From NCBI GenBank assembly GCA_034180045.1, contig JAXFOY010000010.1, positions 1 to 64,000 of the forward strand: a DNA stretch of 64,000 bases, written 5' to 3'. The notes beneath the pieces were generated by a model. It searched no databases and had not been told where the DNA came from. It was given only the letters and a program-made list of their open reading frames with translations. Shown here in pieces: positions 50,903-60,186 of this stretch (position 1 is its first letter; every line of letters starts with the position of its first letter). The translations under genes were made by a program, and so were the position numbers. The DNA is from Eubacterium_B sp034180045. Its GTDB lineage: Bacteria > Bacillota > Clostridia > Peptostreptococcales > Anaerovoracaceae.

Positions 50903-52227
50903 GAACAATTAAAGCACCACAATCAAAATCGGAAGCACATAGGTTTTTGATATGCGAATGCCTGTCAAGACTCTCTTTATATGCGGAAAATGCGGAAAAA
51001 TCATTTGACGAAGCGCAAGCAATTAAATTAAAAGAAGTGATAGCTCCAAACTCGCAGGTATCTATAGACTCAGATGATGTAAAGGCTACATCAGAATGCC
51101 TAAATAAAATAGAATTTGCCGCTTTGGCAAAAAGACAATCACAAAGTGCCGTAAGTGCGTGCGAAGAACTTTTGCTTGACTGTAAAGAGAGCGGTTCGAG
51201 CCTGAGATTTTTGCTTCCGATTACGGCAGCACTCGGTTTGAAAGTTAAATTTATAATGGGCGGAAGATTGCCGGATAGACCGATAGAGTCTTTAATAAAT
51301 CAGCTTTGTGCGCATGGATGCAAGATAGAGCAAAACAAGAACTATATAAAATGTGAGGGAAGGCTCGCGCCGGGAGACTTTTATTTGCCCGGAAATGAAA
51401 GTTCTCAGTTCATCAGCGGTTTGATGTTCGCCTTACCTTTGCTTGATGAAGAAAGCCGCATCATTGTCGGAAAACCCATAGAATCTTCGGGATATATAAA
51501 GATGACTATGGAGATGCTGCACAACTTTTCAATAATCGTGGAAAGCATAGATAAAGGTGATAATTACATATATAAAATAGCATCCAAGCAAAAATTCAAA
51601 GCTCCAAATAGCTGCAATATAGGCGGTGACTGGTCAAATGCCGCCTTTTGGTTCGCGGCAGGAGCGCTTGGAAATGAGCCTGTTTCGATAAGCGGACTGA
51701 ACCTGAATTCCGTGCAGGCGGATAGATATATAAGGGATATTTTGTGCGATATGGGCGTCATAATCAAAATTTCAGATTGTAACGGAATGCCTGCGTGCGA
51801 AATCTATCCAATTAGAAAAAACAGACTTAAAGCTGTTAAAGTCGATGCGGCAAACATCCCCGACCTAGTTCCGGTTTTGTCTTTGCTGTGTTGTTTTGCA
51901 GATGGCGAATCGGAGATATATAATGTGCAGAGGCTCAGGGGAAAGGAGAGCGACAGAATTTTGGCTATAGAGGACCTTATAAATTCTATTGGTGGAAAAG
52001 TAGAGGTTAAGGGAAACTCAATATTTGTAAACGGTATAGATTTCTTGCATGGCGCAAATGTACGCTGCTATGCGGATCACAGAATGGTTATGACTGCCGC
52101 TATAGCTTCTATCAGATGTAAATCCAAGGTGATTATCTCAGAGGCGGAAGCGGTAAACAAGTCATATGCAAATTTCTTTGGTGATTTAGCAAAGCTTGGA
52201 CTTGACGAAAATATAGAATATAGATAA
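50899..52227 (+). CDS. aroA: 5-enolpyruvylshikimate-3-phosphate synthase
   Basis: Transfers enolpyruvyl from PEP to shikimate-3-phosphate. 442 residues. KAPQSKSEAHRFLI at the N-terminus holds the active-site Lys. The PEP-binding segment is CKESGSSLRFLLPITAALG, differing from the usual GNxGTxxR by Ser for the Thr/Ala positions (GSSLRF), a pattern of class II-like enzymes that tolerate glyphosate; resistance itself is not shown. RLRGKESDRI and ADHRMVM near the C-terminus are intact. A Cys/Lys-rich insert around residues 30-75 is longer than in most homologues. Confidence 0.94.
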   Translation: MRTIKAPQSKSEAHRFLICECLSRLSLYAENAEKSFDEAQAIKLKEVIAPNSQVSIDSDDVKATSECLNKIEFAALAKRQSQSAVSACEELLLDCKESGSSLRFLLPITAALGLKVKFIMGGRLPDRPIESLINQLCAHGCKIEQNKNYIKCEGRLAPGDFYLPGNESSQFISGLMFALPLLDEESRIIVGKPIESSGYIKMTMEMLHNFSIIVESIDKGDNYIYKIASKQKFKAPNSCNIGGDWSNAAFWFAAGALGNEPVSISGLNLNSVQADRYIRDILCDMGVIIKISDCNGMPACEIYPIRKNRLKAVKVDAANIPDLVPVLSLLCCFADGESEIYNVQRLRGKESDRILAIEDLINSIGGKVEVKGNSIFVNGIDFLHGANVRCYADHRMVMTAAIASIRCKSKVIISEAEAVNKSYANFFGDLAKLGLDENIEYR

Positions 52228-52291
52228 AAGTTCAGCCGCTATTTTGAGGAAAAGCGTAAAGGCATATAGTTATAAAGCAGAGAGGTATTAT

Positions 52292-53314
52292 ATGGCTTCA
52301 ATATTCGGAAACAATATCAAAATATCCATATTCGGACAATCTCACTCCGAGATGATAGGCGTGACTATAGACGGTTTGCCGTGCGGATTCAAAATTGATG
52401 TGGATAAACTACGTGCATTTATGGATAGACGCGTGCCGGGCAAAAACGCCGTTGTAAGTGAGCGTAACGAAGCGGACAGATTCAATATCATCAGCGGTAT
52501 GATGGAGGGTAAGACCTGCGGAGCTCCTTTGACGGCAATAATACATAACACGGATGTGAAATCAGTCGATTACGAGCAAATAAAAGATTGTCCAAGACCG
52601 GCACATGCTGATTTTTCGGCGCACGCAAAGTATCGCGGCTATGAGGACTTTAGGGGTGGAGGGCATTTTTCAGGAAGGCTTACAGCACCGCTTTGCTTCG
52701 CAGGCGGACTGGTCTTGCAAATGCTGAATCGCCAGGGAATCAGTATAAAATCGGAAATTGAAGAGATTTACGGAAAACGAGATAAATTTGATGAGATTAT
52801 AGAGGAGGCTAAGTCAGAGGGGGATTCTGTAGGGGGCATAGTTTCTTGCAGTATAGACTCATTGCCAAGCGGAATCGGAACACCTATGTTTGACGGCTTG
52901 GAGAACAAAATTTCACAGGCCGTTTTTGCTATACCCGGTATAAAGGGAATAGAGTTCGGAGCGGGATTTGATCTGGCTAAAATGAAAGGAAGCCAAGCAA
53001 ACGATGAATACTTTTTCTCAGACGGAAAAGTCGGCTTTAAGTCCAATAACAACGGTGGAATTTTAGGTGGAATAAGCACGGGCGCACAGATTTTTTTCAG
53101 AGTTTGTATCAAACCTACGCCTTCGATTTCGAAATCACAAAACAGCATAAGCTATACGGATAAAGATAATGTAGAACTGAAGATTGCAGGAAGGCACGAC
53201 CCTTGTATTGTCACAAGAGCGCTCCCTTGTGTTGAGTCGGCGGCGGCTATTGCCGTTTTTGACTTGATGCTTGGAGACTTAAAAGCGGCGGGCAGGTGTA
53301 TTTACAATGATTGA
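52292..53314 (+). CDS. aroC: Chorismate synthase
   Basis: Removes phosphate from EPSP using reduced FMN to make chorismate. 340 residues from the ATG at 52292 (GAGAGGTATTAT upstream). FGQSHSEMIGVTIDGLPCG at the N-terminus, the RRVPGKN-like DRRVPGKNAVVSERNE, FRGGGHFSGRLTAPLCFAGG and the late GRHDPCIVTRALPCVE are conserved. In the first motif the family's FGESHG is FGQSHS, a minor deviation. An in-frame ATG at 52244 is less likely. It overlaps the chorismate mutase gene by 8 bp. Confidence 0.95.
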   Translation: MASIFGNNIKISIFGQSHSEMIGVTIDGLPCGFKIDVDKLRAFMDRRVPGKNAVVSERNEADRFNIISGMMEGKTCGAPLTAIIHNTDVKSVDYEQIKDCPRPAHADFSAHAKYRGYEDFRGGGHFSGRLTAPLCFAGGLVLQMLNRQGISIKSEIEEIYGKRDKFDEIIEEAKSEGDSVGGIVSCSIDSLPSGIGTPMFDGLENKISQAVFAIPGIKGIEFGAGFDLAKMKGSQANDEYFFSDGKVGFKSNNNGGILGGISTGAQIFFRVCIKPTPSISKSQNSISYTDKDNVELKIAGRHDPCIVTRALPCVESAAAIAVFDLMLGDLKAAGRCIYND

Positions 53315-53573
53315 TGATAAGAATATAAAAGCGTGCAGAGACAAAATAGATGAGCTTGATGAGAGACTGGTTAAGATTTTTGAAGAAAGACTCGGTATAG
53401 CGAAGGAAATTTCCGAATATAAGAAGGCTCGCGGATTACAAATACTTGACAGCGACAGAGAAGAAAAACTCATAACAAGAATAAAAAATATAAGCTGCAA
53501 GGAGTTGGCAGAATATAATGAGGAGCTTTTTATCAAGATAATGGAACTTTCCAAGCGGCATCAAAGCAGATGA
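53307..53573 (+). CDS. Chorismate mutase (AroQ class)
   Basis: 88-residue all-helical chorismate mutase converting chorismate to prephenate. The AroQ signature is clear: CRDKIDELDERLVKIFEERLGIAKEISEYKK with the active-site Arg, the Lys of the YK pair, then LDSDREEKLITRI. Free-standing and not fused to prephenate dehydratase or dehydrogenase; neither gene is in the window. Confidence 0.93.
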   Translation: MIDDKNIKACRDKIDELDERLVKIFEERLGIAKEISEYKKARGLQILDSDREEKLITRIKNISCKELAEYNEELFIKIMELSKRHQSR

Positions 53574-53583
53574 GGGGAAAAAA

Positions 53584-54009
53584 GTGAAGATACTTATTAT
53601 AAACGGACCTAACATAAATATGCTGGGGATTAGAGAACCGAATATATACGGCAGGCAAAGCTATGATGACTTGGTAAATATGATTGCAGAAGAAGCAAAG
53701 AGACTGGATGTGTATGTAGAGTTTTATCAATCTAATCATGAAGGTGCGTTAATTGACAAAATTCAGGAAGCACATGGAAATTTTGACGGCATAATTTTTA
53801 ATCCCGCGGCTTATACACATACGAGCATAGCACTTGCGGATGCCGTAAAGGCTGTGGGGATAAGAACCGTGGAAGTTCACTTAAGCGATATTTCAAAAAG
53901 AGAAAGCTATAGAAAAAATTCATTTATCAGCGAGGTTGCATACAAAACCGTTACAGGGAAAGGCTTTGACGGATATATAGAAGCACTCCATATGTTGACA
54001 GAAATGTGA
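53584..54009 (+). CDS. aroQ: 3-dehydroquinate dehydratase, type II
   Basis: Dehydrates 3-dehydroquinate to 3-dehydroshikimate. 141 residues with the type II motif LIINGPNINMLGIREPNIYG, the catalytic Tyr in IYGRQSYDDL, FNPAAYTHTSIALADA and VEVHLSDISKRESYRKNSF containing the catalytic His. It starts with GTG preceded by GAGGGG. As last gene of the cluster it leaves shikimate dehydrogenase and shikimate kinase unaccounted for. Confidence 0.95.
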   Translation: MKILIINGPNINMLGIREPNIYGRQSYDDLVNMIAEEAKRLDVYVEFYQSNHEGALIDKIQEAHGNFDGIIFNPAAYTHTSIALADAVKAVGIRTVEVHLSDISKRESYRKNSFISEVAYKTVTGKGFDGYIEALHMLTEM

Positions 54010-54043
54010 GTTTTTATTATAATCAGGTTAGAATTGCGATTAT

Positions 54044-54074
54044 TTGACAATTTATTGACTTATTTCTGTATAAT
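54044..54074 (+). promoter_or_regulatory. Promoter of the 95-residue unknown gene
   Basis: TTGACA (54044-54049) and TATAAT (54069-54074) are both consensus, though the 19-bp spacer is long. Confidence 0.5.
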
Positions 54075-54100
54075 TATATTAAACGACACGGAGGTGCAAT

Positions 54101-54388
54101 ATGTTAAGGTTGGAGTGGCTGAAGGACGGAGATAATGTGGCTTATGTAGAGGCGGCACAGTTTATGGACAACTTTGAGAAAGAAACCGGGCTTAGCAAGT
54201 TTCGCAAGGAAGTTGAGGACTTTGTGGCAAACCCTACTCCGGAAGGGAAAACCCTTATTGGAACAAAGCGAACAGCGGTTAAAATTTTCATTCCGGATGT
54301 AAGCTTTGATGAACATATTGAAATGGGTGAAAACCCTTGGATATATATGGGTGAACATTACCCTGCTTACTGTATATATGGGCTGTAA
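54101..54388 (+). CDS. Unrecognised 95-residue protein
   Basis: I do not recognise this family. The protein is soluble, acidic and has no Cys cluster or membrane segment; features include EWLKDGDNVAYVEAAQFMDNF, a Lys/Thr-rich GTKRTAVKIFIPDVSF and an aromatic C-terminus (NPWIYMGEHYPAYCIYGL). A consensus promoter, GGAGGTGC ribosome binding site and a terminator indicate a genuine, independently expressed gene. It lies between the aromatic operon and rmuC. Confidence 0.75.
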   Translation: MLRLEWLKDGDNVAYVEAAQFMDNFEKETGLSKFRKEVEDFVANPTPEGKTLIGTKRTAVKIFIPDVSFDEHIEMGENPWIYMGEHYPAYCIYGL

Positions 54389-54426
54389 GCCTTGATTTTT
54401 AGATATATCATATCTTGGATGGATTG

Positions 54427-54463
54427 ACTCCGGGTGCCTAATCGGTTCTCGGAGTATTTTAAT
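54427..54463 (+). terminator. Intrinsic terminator after the 95-residue gene
   Basis: ACTCCG (54427-54432) and CGGAGT (54450-54455) with a 17-nt loop, followed by ATTTTAAT. Moderate strength. Confidence 0.55.
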
Positions 54464-54544
54464 ATAGACTAAATATAAAATAAATAGTATCATTATCTAT
54501 GAAATACTTTGAGACAAATTTTATGTTAGAGGATTATAGAGAAT

Positions 54545-55840
54545 ATGAATTTAGAAACGATAATTTTGATACTGATACTGCTTGTCGCCGTACTCACAAT
54601 TATTTTGATACAGGTTAAAATAGGTAAAATAGACAAAAGCGAAGAAGTCGAAAAGTTGATTCGCCAGCTTAGAGAAGAGCTACGCGACGATAGCGACGGG
54701 ATAAGACGAGATACAACAAATCACATAAACAGTAGCTTTAGAAACTATGGCGATCTGATAGCGGGTAATCAGGTTGAGCAGTTCAAGGCACAAAATGAAA
54801 GCCTCAGACAGATAAATGAAAGTTTGTTGAACTTTAGTTTGCAGAGCGAGCAGAAGCTGGAAAATATAAGACAGACGGTAAGCAAGCAGCTTGGCGAATT
54901 AAAAGACGACAACAATAAACAGATTGCGGAGATAAGAAACACTGTAGATGAAAAGCTGCAAAAAACGCTGAACGACAGGATAACCCAGTCGTTCAATGTT
55001 GTAAATGATAGACTGGAACAGGTTTACAAAGGGCTTGGAGAAATGCAAACTCTGGCGTCCGGAGTGGGTGACCTTAAGAGGGTTTTAACAAATGTCAAAA
55101 CGAGAGGTATTTTAGGTGAAGTACAGCTTGCGGGAATACTTGAGCAAATTTTGTCTCCCGAGCAATATGATGAAAATGTCAGCGTAGACGGAAGCGCTAA
55201 GCGAGTCGAGTTTGCTATCAAACTTCCCGGTCTCGGAAGCGGGGAAGACAGCTTCGTGTATTTGCCTATAGATGCTAAATTTCCGGGAGATTCATATATA
55301 AAGCTATTAGATGCATACGACTCGGCTGATGCCGGTGAAATAGATAAGGCGGGAAAACAGCTTGAACAGGTAATCAAGTCTGAAGCAAAGGATATTTGCA
55401 ACAAGTATGTAAAACCGCCGTTGACGACGGATTTTGCGATAATGTTTTTGCCTTTTGAAGGTCTTTATGCGGAGGTTATAAGGCGAGGTCTTGTCGAAGT
55501 GCTACAAAGAGACTATAAGGTGAACATAGCAGGGCCTACTACTATGACAGGTCTATTGAACAGTTTACAGATGGGATTCAGAACCCTGGCTATCCAAAAA
55601 CATTCAAGCGAGGTATGGGAAATTTTGGGAGCGGTCAAGACTGAGTTCGAGAACTTCGGCGATGTGCTGGAGGCGACGAAGAAACGCATAGATCAAGCCA
55701 ATGTAGAGCTTGATAAACTGATTGGAGTGAGAACAAGAAGTATTAATCGTAAGCTGAAGAATATAGAAAAGATAGATCACATGAGAGCGGGCAGAATTTT
55801 AGAGCTTGAAGGAGAATTTAGAAACATAAGCGAAGAATAG
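54545..55840 (+). CDS. rmuC: DNA recombination protein RmuC
   Basis: 431 residues: an N-terminal membrane helix (IILILILLVAVLTIILIQV), a long coiled coil (about residues 30-165), then the RmuC nuclease-like domain (GILGEVQLAGILEQILSPEQY; YLPIDAKFPGDSYIKLL; MFLPFEGLYAEVIRRGLVEVLQ; AGPTTMTGLLNSLQMGFRTLAIQK). RmuC limits recombination at inverted repeats in E. coli. Head of a run of co-directional genes to the lipid kinase. Confidence 0.94.
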   Translation: MNLETIILILILLVAVLTIILIQVKIGKIDKSEEVEKLIRQLREELRDDSDGIRRDTTNHINSSFRNYGDLIAGNQVEQFKAQNESLRQINESLLNFSLQSEQKLENIRQTVSKQLGELKDDNNKQIAEIRNTVDEKLQKTLNDRITQSFNVVNDRLEQVYKGLGEMQTLASGVGDLKRVLTNVKTRGILGEVQLAGILEQILSPEQYDENVSVDGSAKRVEFAIKLPGLGSGEDSFVYLPIDAKFPGDSYIKLLDAYDSADAGEIDKAGKQLEQVIKSEAKDICNKYVKPPLTTDFAIMFLPFEGLYAEVIRRGLVEVLQRDYKVNIAGPTTMTGLLNSLQMGFRTLAIQKHSSEVWEILGAVKTEFENFGDVLEATKKRIDQANVELDKLIGVRTRSINRKLKNIEKIDHMRAGRILELEGEFRNISEE

Positions 55841-55872
55841 CAAGTTTATGTCATATATTTGAGGTGTTAAAT

Positions 55873-56580
55873 TTGAGCATTTATGCGATAGGAGATTTAC
55901 ATCTGTCTTTTGATGAGAGAATCTCAAAGCCAATGGATGTATTCGGAAGCAGGTGGGAAAATCACGCTGAAAGACTGAAGCTTAATTGGTTAAAGAACAT
56001 AAAAGAAAATGATACAGTTTTAATATGCGGTGACATATCCTGGGGACTAAGACTGGATGAAGCTATGGCGGATTTCGAATGGCTGGATAATCTTCCGGGC
56101 AACAAGGTTATTACTAAAGGTAACCATGACCTATGGTGGGGGTCAGTCGCAAAATTAAACCAAATAAGTGAAAAGATTACTTTTCTGCAAAATAAGGCAT
56201 TTGCTCTTGAAGATAAGGGCATGAAAATTGCGATTTGCGGAAGCCGTGGATGGATTTGTCCGGGTACCGACGGCTTTGATTCCCATGATGAAAAAATATA
56301 TAAGCGTGAGTTACTAAGGCTGGAAATGTCATTAAATGATGCCGCAGGTTTCGATGCGGATGTTGTTATTGCCATGCTTCATTACCCGCCGTGCAATGAT
56401 AAATTTCAGCCTTCGGGATTCACGAATCTGTTATCGGAGCATGGAGTAAAAACATGCGTTTACGGGCATCTTCACGGTAAAGATGCTTTCGGAAAGGGAT
56501 TTCAGGGTATACTCAACTCAGTAGAATATAAATTGGTTTCTTTAGATTACATAGAGGCAAATCCGATAAAAGTCTTGTAA
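55873..56580 (+). CDS. Metallophosphoesterase
   Basis: About 235 residues of the calcineurin-like superfamily. Metal-binding motifs are clear: IGDLHLS (start), CGDISWG, GNHDLWWG (about residue 82), LHYPP (about residue 175) and YGHLHG. Related Firmicutes proteins are annotated as serine/threonine phosphatases or phosphohydrolases without known substrate. The best-placed start is TTG at 55873, seven bases after GAGGTG; an in-frame GTG at 55864 overlaps that site. Confidence 0.88.
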   Translation: MSIYAIGDLHLSFDERISKPMDVFGSRWENHAERLKLNWLKNIKENDTVLICGDISWGLRLDEAMADFEWLDNLPGNKVITKGNHDLWWGSVAKLNQISEKITFLQNKAFALEDKGMKIAICGSRGWICPGTDGFDSHDEKIYKRELLRLEMSLNDAAGFDADVVIAMLHYPPCNDKFQPSGFTNLLSEHGVKTCVYGHLHGKDAFGKGFQGILNSVEYKLVSLDYIEANPIKVL

Positions 56581-56596
56581 AGTGAGGTGGTATTCA

Positions 56597-57781
56597 GTGG
56601 ATAACAGAAGAGTAATATTGATTGTACTAGACAGTTTGGGCGTGGGAGCGTTGCCCGACGCATCAAAGTACGGAGATGCGGGTGCTGATACCTTTGGTCA
56701 TATATCGGAGAAGATGGGAGATAAACTTAAAATCCCGAATTTGAGAAGATTAGGTTTTGGAAACATTGACGGGCTTTGCTCAGGCAAGTGCGATTTTACA
56801 ACGGAAAGGCCTGAGGGTGCTTTTGGAAGATTAAGAGAAAAATCTCCGGGAAAGGACACTATTACAGGGCACTGGGAGATTGCCGGAATAGAAACTTTGA
56901 CACCTTTCAAAACCTATCCTGACGGTTTCCCTAGCGAATTCATCACAAGATTTGAATCGGAGATAGGCAGAACGTGTATAGGTAACTATGCGGAATCAGG
57001 TACTGTTATAATAGAAAAACTCGGAGAAGAACACGAAAGAACAGGAAGCCCCATAGTTTACACCTCTGCGGACAGCGTATTTCAGATTGCTGCAAACATT
57101 GACGTGATTCCGCTAGAGGAGTTGTATCGGATATGCGAAATCGCAAGAGGCATATTGCAAGGCGAGTGGGCTTGCGGCAGAGTTATAGCAAGGCCGTATA
57201 AATTGATTGACGGGAAGCGAATCAGGACTTCAGACAGGAAAGATTATGCAGTTTCACCTTCGGAAAAAACTATTCTGAATAATATATATGACGCAGGTCA
57301 AGAGGTTTGTGCCATCGGCAAAATCAGTGATATTTTCAACGGCAGCGGAATCGGCACCAAGTACCATACAGACAGCAATATGGACGGAGTGGACAAGACG
57401 CTTGAAGCCATGGATAAAGTTAAGCGAGGACTTATATTCACCAATCTTGTTGACTTTGATTCTTTGTTCGGGCATAGGCGTGATGTTTTAGGCTATGGCA
57501 ATGCGATAATGGATTTTGATGCAAGAATCCCGGAACTTGAGGAAAAGCTAAAGGACGAGGATATCCTTATGCTGTGTGCGGACCACGGAAACGATCCTAC
57601 GCACAGCGGGTTTGACCACACGAGAGAGTACATTCCGTTAGTTGCGTTCGGAAAGAACGTAGCATGTGTGAATCTCGGGACAAGAGAGTGCTTTGGAGAT
57701 ATAGGTGCAAGCATATGTGATTACTTGAATGTAAGGGCACCTCTTGTCGGTAAAAGTTTTCTTGAAAAGATTATGAAATAG
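56597..57781 (+). CDS. deoB: Phosphopentomutase
   Basis: Interconverts (deoxy)ribose 1- and 5-phosphate in nucleoside salvage. 394 residues; metal-binding VLDSLGVGALPDA at the N-terminus, GKDTITGHWE with the phosphorylated Thr (about residue 85), DFDSLFGHRRD and CADHGNDPTHSGFDHTREY. Start taken as GTG at 56597 because GTGAGGTGG precedes it; a GTG at 56582 is in frame. Followed 9 bp later by the nucleoside phosphorylase, its pathway partner. Confidence 0.95.
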   Translation: MDNRRVILIVLDSLGVGALPDASKYGDAGADTFGHISEKMGDKLKIPNLRRLGFGNIDGLCSGKCDFTTERPEGAFGRLREKSPGKDTITGHWEIAGIETLTPFKTYPDGFPSEFITRFESEIGRTCIGNYAESGTVIIEKLGEEHERTGSPIVYTSADSVFQIAANIDVIPLEELYRICEIARGILQGEWACGRVIARPYKLIDGKRIRTSDRKDYAVSPSEKTILNNIYDAGQEVCAIGKISDIFNGSGIGTKYHTDSNMDGVDKTLEAMDKVKRGLIFTNLVDFDSLFGHRRDVLGYGNAIMDFDARIPELEEKLKDEDILMLCADHGNDPTHSGFDHTREYIPLVAFGKNVACVNLGTRECFGDIGASICDYLNVRAPLVGKSFLEKIMK

Positions 57782-57790
57782 AGTGTAGAT

Positions 57791-59107
57791 ATGAGTGTGA
57801 ATGCAGTAGATATAATTTGCAAAAAAAGAGATGGTAAGGTTTTGAACCGTACAGAAATCGAGACTTTTATCAAAGGCTATTCAAACGGCGAAATTCCCGA
57901 CTATCAGGCGGCGGCTCTTTTGATGGCAATATATTTTAGCCAAATGAGCGAAGATGAAACCTTTGATTTAACAAGAGCGATGCGTGATTCCGGAGACATC
58001 GTTGATTTATCCGATATAGCAGGAACAAAGGTTGATAAACACTCTACAGGCGGGGTAGGTGATAAAGTTACCTTGATTGTGGCTCCGATTGCGGCGGCAT
58101 GTGGCGTACCGATAGCGAAAATGAGCGGAAGAGGTTTGGGATTTACAGGCGGCACAGTGGATAAACTGGAGTCTATTCCGGGATTTAGAACATCGCTTGA
58201 ACCTGAAGCTTTTCACAAACAGGTAAACGAAATAGGCATTGCAGTAATAGGACAAAGCGGTAAGATTGCACCGGCGGATAAAAAGCTTTATGCACTTCGA
58301 GATGTAACCGGAACCGTCGAAAATTTGAGCTTGATAGCCTCAAGTATTATGAGCAAAAAATTAGCTGCCGGAAGCGATGCTATTTTGTTGGATGTTAAGT
58401 GCGGGAAAGGTGCATTTATGAAATCCGAAGCCGATGCGCTAAAGCTAGCGGAGCTGATGTGTAAAATAGGAATATCCCAAGGCAAGAAGATGGCTGCGAT
58501 TATTTCGGATATGAGCTGTCCTTTAGGAGAAGCGGTCGGAAACAGTCTGGAGGTTATAGAAGCCATAGAAGTGCTCAAGGGAAATTTCAGCGGAGACTTG
58601 CTCAAGCTATGTCTCAACATAGCAGCTGCTATGATAGTTTTAGGTGAGAAAGCGGATTGTTTTGATGAAGCTTATGAAATGGCAAGTTCGGCTATAGCAA
58701 GCGGAAGCGCATTGAAAAAACTGAGTGATATGATAGAATATCAGGGTGGAGATTCCTCGGTAATTGACGATTACTCAATTTTTCGCACGGCAAGACTAAG
58801 TCGGAATCTGATTGCACAAAGCCATGGATATATAGCTGCTATTGATGCCGAAGCCATAGGTTTAGCATCTCAATATACAGGTGCGGGAAGAACTCGCAAG
58901 GAAGATGAAATAGATTATGGTGCAGGAATCAAAATCCTCGTGAAAGTCGGCGATAAAGTAAAAAAAGGCGATATTATCGCAAAGCTGTATTCATCGGAGG
59001 AAGAGAAGATTAAAATAGCAATGTCTGAGGCAGCCAGGGCATTTGATATAAGCGATTGCAAACCGGAAGAAATAACGCTTATCAAAAATAAAATCGGAAT
59101 TAATTAA
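57791..59107 (+). CDS. pdp: Pyrimidine-nucleoside phosphorylase
   Basis: Phosphorolysis of uridine/thymidine to base and (deoxy)ribose-1-phosphate, which DeoB then isomerises. 438 residues with KVDKHSTGGVGDKVTLIVAP (about residue 78), the family signature SGRGLGFTGGTVDKLESIPG, and a C-terminal GAGRTRKEDEIDYGAGI swivelling domain resembling biotinyl folds. The Pdp/DeoA choice cannot be settled from motifs alone. Confidence 0.93.
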   Translation: MSVNAVDIICKKRDGKVLNRTEIETFIKGYSNGEIPDYQAAALLMAIYFSQMSEDETFDLTRAMRDSGDIVDLSDIAGTKVDKHSTGGVGDKVTLIVAPIAAACGVPIAKMSGRGLGFTGGTVDKLESIPGFRTSLEPEAFHKQVNEIGIAVIGQSGKIAPADKKLYALRDVTGTVENLSLIASSIMSKKLAAGSDAILLDVKCGKGAFMKSEADALKLAELMCKIGISQGKKMAAIISDMSCPLGEAVGNSLEVIEAIEVLKGNFSGDLLKLCLNIAAAMIVLGEKADCFDEAYEMASSAIASGSALKKLSDMIEYQGGDSSVIDDYSIFRTARLSRNLIAQSHGYIAAIDAEAIGLASQYTGAGRTRKEDEIDYGAGIKILVKVGDKVKKGDIIAKLYSSEEEKIKIAMSEAARAFDISDCKPEEITLIKNKIGIN

Positions 59108-59130
59108 GATTGTGAGTAATTACCCAAAAG

Positions 59131-60072
59131 ATGAAGTATTATTTTTTTATTAATCCTGCGGCGGGGCAAGGAAACAAAAGCGAAAAACTGATTGCAGAGA
59201 TTGAATCGACAATGCGGGAAAGCGGTGAAGAATATGAAGTGTTTCTTACCAATACAGCTTATGACGGCGAACACAAAGCACGTGAGCTTGCCGAAAAATT
59301 AAACGGAGAGCCGGGGCGTTTTTATGCTTGCGGAGGAGATGGAACCGCAGGCGAAATCGTTAACGGAATAATCGGTTTTGAAAATGTTGAATTCGGAATA
59401 ATTCCTATAGGAACGGGAAACGATACCGTAAGGAATTTTCCCGAGGCGGGAGATTTTTTGAGCATTGAGGCTCAAGTAAAAGGCGAGAGCAAATTAATAG
59501 ATGTGATGAGCTTTACGGGAGTTATAGACGGAAAATATCAGCGTCGCTACTGCCTAAATATGTTTAACATAGGATTCGATTGTAATGTTGTCGAAACTGC
59601 CAGTAAGCTGAAAAAGAATCCGCTAATTGTGGGGGCTGCGGTTTATCATTTGGCAATACTGCATAATTTTATCGAAAAAAGCGGTGTGAATCTTACAATT
59701 TACGATGGAGACGAGCTTGTTAGAGAAGGTCAAATGTTGCTTTGTGCGGTAACAAACGGTTCATACTGCGGAGGAGGCATCAAGTCCTCACCTCAGGCTC
59801 TTGTCGATGACGGTTATTTTGATCTCAACATAGTGAACAATATTTCAAGAACAAAATTTTTGAAGCTTTTGCCCAAATATAAAGCGGGAACGCATTTGCA
59901 AAGCAAAGGTATAGAGAAAGTTGTATATACCAGAAAATGTAAGCAATTGAAGCTTTTACCGCATGCAAGCAAGGACTTTATTTTATGTGTTGACGGCGAA
60001 ATTGTTATAACTGAGGGGATAGATGTGCTAATCTGTGAAAAGGCTATACGATTCATTTTGCCTAAAAACTGA
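59131..60072 (+). CDS. Diacylglycerol/lipid kinase (YegS/BmrU family)
   Basis: 313 residues with the NAD/diacylglycerol kinase fold: FINPAAGQGN at the start, nucleotide motif CGGDGTAGEIVNGI (about residue 69), GIIPIGTGNDTVRNF (about residue 90), and a C-terminal beta-sandwich with VTNGSYCGGGIKSSPQALVDDGYFDL. Likely recycles diacylglycerol to phosphatidate at the membrane. No strong ribosome binding site; 23 bp after the phosphorylase. Confidence 0.9.
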   Translation: MKYYFFINPAAGQGNKSEKLIAEIESTMRESGEEYEVFLTNTAYDGEHKARELAEKLNGEPGRFYACGGDGTAGEIVNGIIGFENVEFGIIPIGTGNDTVRNFPEAGDFLSIEAQVKGESKLIDVMSFTGVIDGKYQRRYCLNMFNIGFDCNVVETASKLKKNPLIVGAAVYHLAILHNFIEKSGVNLTIYDGDELVREGQMLLCAVTNGSYCGGGIKSSPQALVDDGYFDLNIVNNISRTKFLKLLPKYKAGTHLQSKGIEKVVYTRKCKQLKLLPHASKDFILCVDGEIVITEGIDVLICEKAIRFILPKN

Positions 60073-60186
60073 GTAACGGCTTACTAAATCGAAATGCAAG
60101 AAATGCAAGTCGCTTATTCTCAAGCGAAACCTATCTTTAGTTTTTATTAATCATATATTTATAGTTAGTATATTAAAGGAGATTAA

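Noticed and set aside
51190..51260. Glyphosate-resistant EPSP synthase claim
   Set aside because: The PEP-site variation is visible but resistance cannot be concluded from motif inspection alone.
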